A stretch of DNA of 64,000 nt from Nocardia brasiliensis IFM 10847 (GTDB taxonomy: Bacteria; Actinomycetota; Actinomycetes; Mycobacteriales; Mycobacteriaceae): contig NZ_BAUA01000042.1 in the NCBI RefSeq assembly GCF_000710915.1, positions 1 to 64,000 on the forward strand. Direction: 5' to 3'. Position 1 is the stretch's first letter, and the number at the start of each line of letters is the position of its first letter. The position numbers were made by a program, and so were the translations under genes. The notes beneath the pieces are model-generated. The model did not search any database. It was not told the origin of the DNA and saw only the letters and a list, made by a program, of their open reading frames with translations. This document shows, piece by piece, positions 61,601 through 64,000 of this stretch.

Positions 61601-64000
61601 ATGCCGACCTGCGAGGTGCCGACGTTGTAGTCCTGGCCGTCGTCGAGGAACATGTCCCGGATCGAGTACCCGGCCTCGTCCTGCACCAGCTCGTCGACCT
61701 GGTCGACGGCCTTGGCGAAGATGGAATTCTCCAGGTACAGCGATTTGGCCATCTTGCGGTGCTGCGCGCCGAAACCGGAGAGCACCCACACCGGGCCGAC
61801 GGCGGCGGGCGCGTCTGCGGTGAACACACCGTTGCCGGGCTTACCCGCCGCGATGGCACGCAGACCGGCGACGGCCTCCTCGTGCGTCTTGGCGAGCACC
61901 ACACCGCGCGAACGCCAGTGGCTGCGCTTGGCCAGCGACCTGGCCACGTCCTCGAGCGAAACATCGCGGCCCGCTTCGGATTCCAGCCAGTCGGCCAGCT
62001 CACCGGCGGCGCGGCGGCGGCGCGAAGGCATGTAGCCGGAAATCGGCAACACGACCGGGAGCGGTTCGGTGCGCTCGGCGGTCCATTCCGCCACCGTGGC
62101 AACAGCTTCCGCGGCCGCAGCCGCGGGTTCGGTAGCGAGCGCAGCGGTCTCGGTGACGTCTTCGCCTGCCTCGGCGACGATCGCGTCCGCTTCCGCGATC
62201 ACGTCGGTCGACTCATCATCGAGTTCAGCGTCGAGGGCAGCGACATTCGCATCGACCGCCGCTGCCTCGACCTTCGGTGCGACTGCCTCGGGGGCGGCCG
62301 GGGCCTCGGCCGCAGCCGGAACGTATTCCTGCACCACCACGTGTGCGTTGGTACCGCCGAAGCCGAAACCGGAGATGCCGATGGTGGCGGTGCCGCTGTA
62401 GCGCGGGAATTCGGTCGGCTCGTCGACGACCTTCAGGTGGGCCTGGTCGAACGGGATGTACGGGTTGGGACCGGCGAAGTTGATGTTCGGCGGAATGACG
62501 TTGTGCTGCAACGCCATCACGATCTTGGCGAAGCTCGCCGCACCCGCGGCCGATTCCAGGTGGCCGAAATTGGATTTCACCGAGCCGAGCAGCGCGGGTT
62601 GGTCGTCCGCACGACCGCGGCCGACCACCCGGCCGAGCGCGTCGGCTTCGATCGGGTCGCCGAGCAGGGTGCCGGTGCCGTGCGCCTCGATGTAGTCGAC
62701 GGTCGACGGCACGATTCCCGCGTCCCGATACGCCCGGCGGAGCACCTCGGCCTGGGCATCGGGATTGGGCGCGACGATGCCGTTGGAGCGTCCGTCGGAG
62801 TTGATCGCGGAGCCCTTGATGACGGCCATGATTCGATCGCCGTCACGTTCGGCGTCGGCCAGGCGCTTGAGCACGATGAGACCGGCGCCCTCGGAACGAA
62901 CCATGCCGTCGGCATCGGCCGAGAACGCCTTGATCCGGCCGTTCTTCGCGACCGCGCCGACCGAGTCGTAGCCGAGGGTGACCATCGGCGCGAGCAGCAT
63001 GTTCACGCCGCCGGCCAGTGCCAGGTCGGCGTCGCCGTCGCGGAGCGCGCGTACCGCCTGATGCACGGCGACCAGCGTGGACGAGCAGGCGGTGTCCACC
63101 GCGACGGATGGGCCACGGAAGTCGTAGAAGTAGGAGACGCGGTTGGCGATGATGCCGGAGGACGCGCCGGTGATGCCGTACGCCGCGGCGGAAGCGGGCA
63201 GATTCGGGTCCTGGTTGCCGACGCCGAGGGCGGCGACCAGCATGAAGTCACTGGTCGACGTGCCGATGAAGACACCAACCGGCGCGCCCTTGAGTTCGCT
63301 GGCGGGAATCCTGGCGTGCTCCAACGCTTCCCAGGTCAGTTCCATCATCAGGCGCTGCTGCGGATCGACGTTCTCGACCTCGAGCGGCGACATCGCGAAG
63401 AACTCCGCGTCGAAGCCCTTGACCACGTCCTGGTCAAGGTAACCGCCCAGAGTGTTGGCCGAGGCGATGGCTGCGGCGGCACCCGGATCGGCGGCGAACT
63501 CGTCCCACCGCCCCTCGGGCAGATCCCGGATCCCGTCCCCGCGATTGATCAGGAACTCCCAGGTCGACTCCGGCGTATCGCCCGCGCCGGGCAACCGGGT
63601 GGACAGGCCGACGATGGCGATATCGTGCGCCTGACCCGGCTGGTAGCCCGCGGTATAGAAGGAGTCGTCGGAGACTTCGTCCACGCTTTCCGGCTCGCCG
63701 TTGATGACCACCTCGGCCAGCGACGCGATGGTCGGATGCTGGTATACGACGGTCGCGGTCAGCACCACGCCGGTGAGTTCCTCGATATCGCCGCCGAGGG
63801 CGATGGCGTCGCGCGAGGCGAGCCCGAACTCTTCCATCGGCCGGTCCACGGTGATCGCCTCGATCGACTGCCCGGTCGCGTCGGCGACCCAGCGCCGCAG
63901 CCACTCCCGCAGCTCGGCCACGGACAGATCGGTCCGCTCACCGCTCGTGGCGGCAGCGCTCACCGGCGCGGGCGCCTGGTCGGCACCCTGCTCGGCGGGC
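58633..64000 (-). CDS. pks13: Polyketide synthase Pks13 (mycolic acid condensase), 5' end possibly beyond the window
   Basis: At least 1776 aa from GTG 63963, with all Pks13 domains: N-ACP (Ser50 in FGLASRD), KS (~115-540; Cys293, His428, His468), AT (~725-1010; Ser813 in GHSMGE), second ACP (Ser1256 in LGLDSLM), and thioesterase (~1510-1776; Ser1579 in GWSLGA). It condenses two acyl chains into the mycolic beta-keto ester and transfers it to trehalose. The frame stays open to position 64000 with coding-like Ala/Gln/Pro residues, so the true start may lie outside. It overlaps accD4 by four bases. Confidence 0.93.
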   Translation of the reverse strand, partial: PAEQGADQAPAPVSAAATSGERTDLSVAELREWLRRWVADATGQSIEAITVDRPMEEFGLASRDAIALGGDIEELTGVVLTATVVYQHPTIASLAEVVINGEPESVDEVSDDSFYTAGYQPGQAHDIAIVGLSTRLPGAGDTPESTWEFLINRGDGIRDLPEGRWDEFAADPGAAAAIASANTLGGYLDQDVVKGFDAEFFAMSPLEVENVDPQQRLMMELTWEALEHARIPASELKGAPVGVFIGTSTSDFMLVAALGVGNQDPNLPASAAAYGITGASSGIIANRVSYFYDFRGPSVAVDTACSSTLVAVHQAVRALRDGDADLALAGGVNMLLAPMVTLGYDSVGAVAKNGRIKAFSADADGMVRSEGAGLIVLKRLADAERDGDRIMAVIKGSAINSDGRSNGIVAPNPDAQAEVLRRAYRDAGIVPSTVDYIEAHGTGTLLGDPIEADALGRVVGRGRADDQPALLGSVKSNFGHLESAAGAASFAKIVMALQHNVIPPNINFAGPNPYIPFDQAHLKVVDEPTEFPRYSGTATIGISGFGFGGTNAHVVVQEYVPAAAEAPAAPEAVAPKVEAAAVDANVAALDAELDDESTDVIAEADAIVAEAGEDVTETAALATEPAAAAAEAVATVAEWTAERTEPLPVVLPISGYMPSRRRRAAGELADWLESEAGRDVSLEDVARSLAKRSHWRSRGVVLAKTHEEAVAGLRAIAAGKPGNGVFTADAPAAVGPVWVLSGFGAQHRKMAKSLYLENSIFAKAVDQVDELVQDEAGYSIRDMFLDDGQDYNVGTSQVGIFTIQVGLAALLRAHGAEPEAVVGHSMGEVAEAYIAGGLPLEDAVRVICARSRLMHEGEQMLTDDDVRNMALVEYSAEDIEKLLAEFPDVEVGVYAAPTNTVIGGPRAQVEAIVARVEAEGKFARILQTRGAGHTSQMDPLLGELAAELAGIEPTKLKTGLYSTVHKGEFYRAGTDPVHNEDYWVKNMRGSVYFTNAVKLAVDAGHTTFLELAPNSVALMQVLGTTFAAGLHDAQLIPTLKRKEDEAAGVIGALAQLYVHGHKVDLSSLLTPGAYADVPRTTFVRKEYWPKASLSAGGGNTRVPGAHVALPDGRHAWEVQAASAGDLAALVQAAAAQVLSEVSLGASIVHATVPASGTLTTTLTPHPGGASVQVHAKEGASFRLLFDAVVTSGAPLPEPVVAELVPAAAAVEPAAGTDLEVIETFGDRWDPNGSQKLEDRLALIVAESMGYAVEDLPMEIPLMELGLDSLMAMRIKNRVEYEFDIPQLQIQAVRDANLNEVGKVLRYAVEHRDELQAVAAKQAAGEEVTVDAGFIEAARAAVAAGEDPAAIAAAAANTAAPEAVSPSNADAETAAPATEAAAPVAAATPAAETPAVPAEPAVAEPVSPVAAPAPAAAPAFGGQQPADEDDVPPRDAAERLTFATWAVVTGKSAGGIFNTLPILEEEVAEKLAARLTERVKAEVTVDDVLDCETIEQLAEIVRRLQDSGADVDGFVRPLRARPEGSNAVPVFVFHPAGGNTLVYEPLLKRLPADTPMYGFERVDGAIEERARQYAPELRKLQGDGPFVLYGWSLGAVLAMACAQILRADGADVRVVGLIDLAIPSEPEDNSPEERVRRIERYQAFAKKTYGVDGELPPEQLQELAAASDEEQFKMISELVKLSGAKIPGGVLEHQKTSWIENRALQQVQPTHYDGDVVLYLADRYHDGAIELEPRYADRKPNGGWDEYLSHLEIVHIPGDHLQIIDEPRIGKIGADLAAKLAAIDVKGAQ

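Overview
The window is high-GC actinobacterial DNA from a mycolic-acid-containing organism, most probably Nocardia or a close relative. The evidence is a dense set of arabinogalactan and mycolate genes (wzm/wzt, glfT1, glfT2, rmlA/B/C, dprE1, dprE2, aftA, two emb genes, accD4, pks13) and the proteasome activator Bpa. Gene order partly matches the Rv3777-Rv3808c region of Mycobacterium tuberculosis but is rearranged. All family assignments come from reading the proteins; no database search was possible.

Positions 1 to about 10,200 are the right-hand part of an actinomycete integrative and conjugative element (AICE, pSAM2-like). It holds a GntR repressor plus HAD phosphatase on the minus strand. 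A divergent promoter carrying three CCTAGG sites drives a long, translationally coupled plus-strand operon: a DUF2637 membrane protein, an FtsK/TraB translocase, several tiny cysteine-rich proteins, a membrane TraB-like half protein, a RepSA-type initiator, Xis and a tyrosine integrase. The integrase abuts a tRNA-Ser(UGA) gene, the presumed attachment site. The left end lies outside the window.

Positions 10,300-17,600 return to chromosomal genes: a MarR regulator, a quinone-oxidoreductase-like protein, a 19-bp tandem repeat array, a class-V aminotransferase homologue without the PLP lysine, bpa, and the galactan export/synthesis operon wzm-wzt-glfT1. From 17,500 to 22,000 come a short leader-like ORF and rsgA, an SDR gene with a palindromic operator, and a type VII-linked polymorphic toxin module (two WXG100 proteins, a Ntox37-like toxin, an immunity gene).

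Positions 22,000-33,100 hold glfT2, a GtrA / GT2 / DUF2142 glycosylation set, rmlB, two tandem paralogous secreted glycine-rich proteins, an esterase, and rmlA-rmlC. Positions 33,100-41,000 are mixed accessory genes: an MFS pump with a MarR regulator, an XRE-DUF5753 regulator, a DUF4282 protein, a small prim-pol-like protein, a molybdopterin oxidoreductase and a PNPOx-like protein.

Positions 41,000-64,000 are the arabinan/mycolate block. It holds gtrA, dprE1-dprE2 (DPR to DPA epimerisation), aftA, an unassigned GT-C protein, embC, two small paralogous ORFs, a Uma2 protein, an inverted embB, a PpiB-type cyclophilin, accD4 (one-base frameshift in a C run) and pks13, whose 5' end may run off the window. 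Together these genes make and export galactan, build DPA, polymerise arabinan and condense mycolic acids for the cell envelope.
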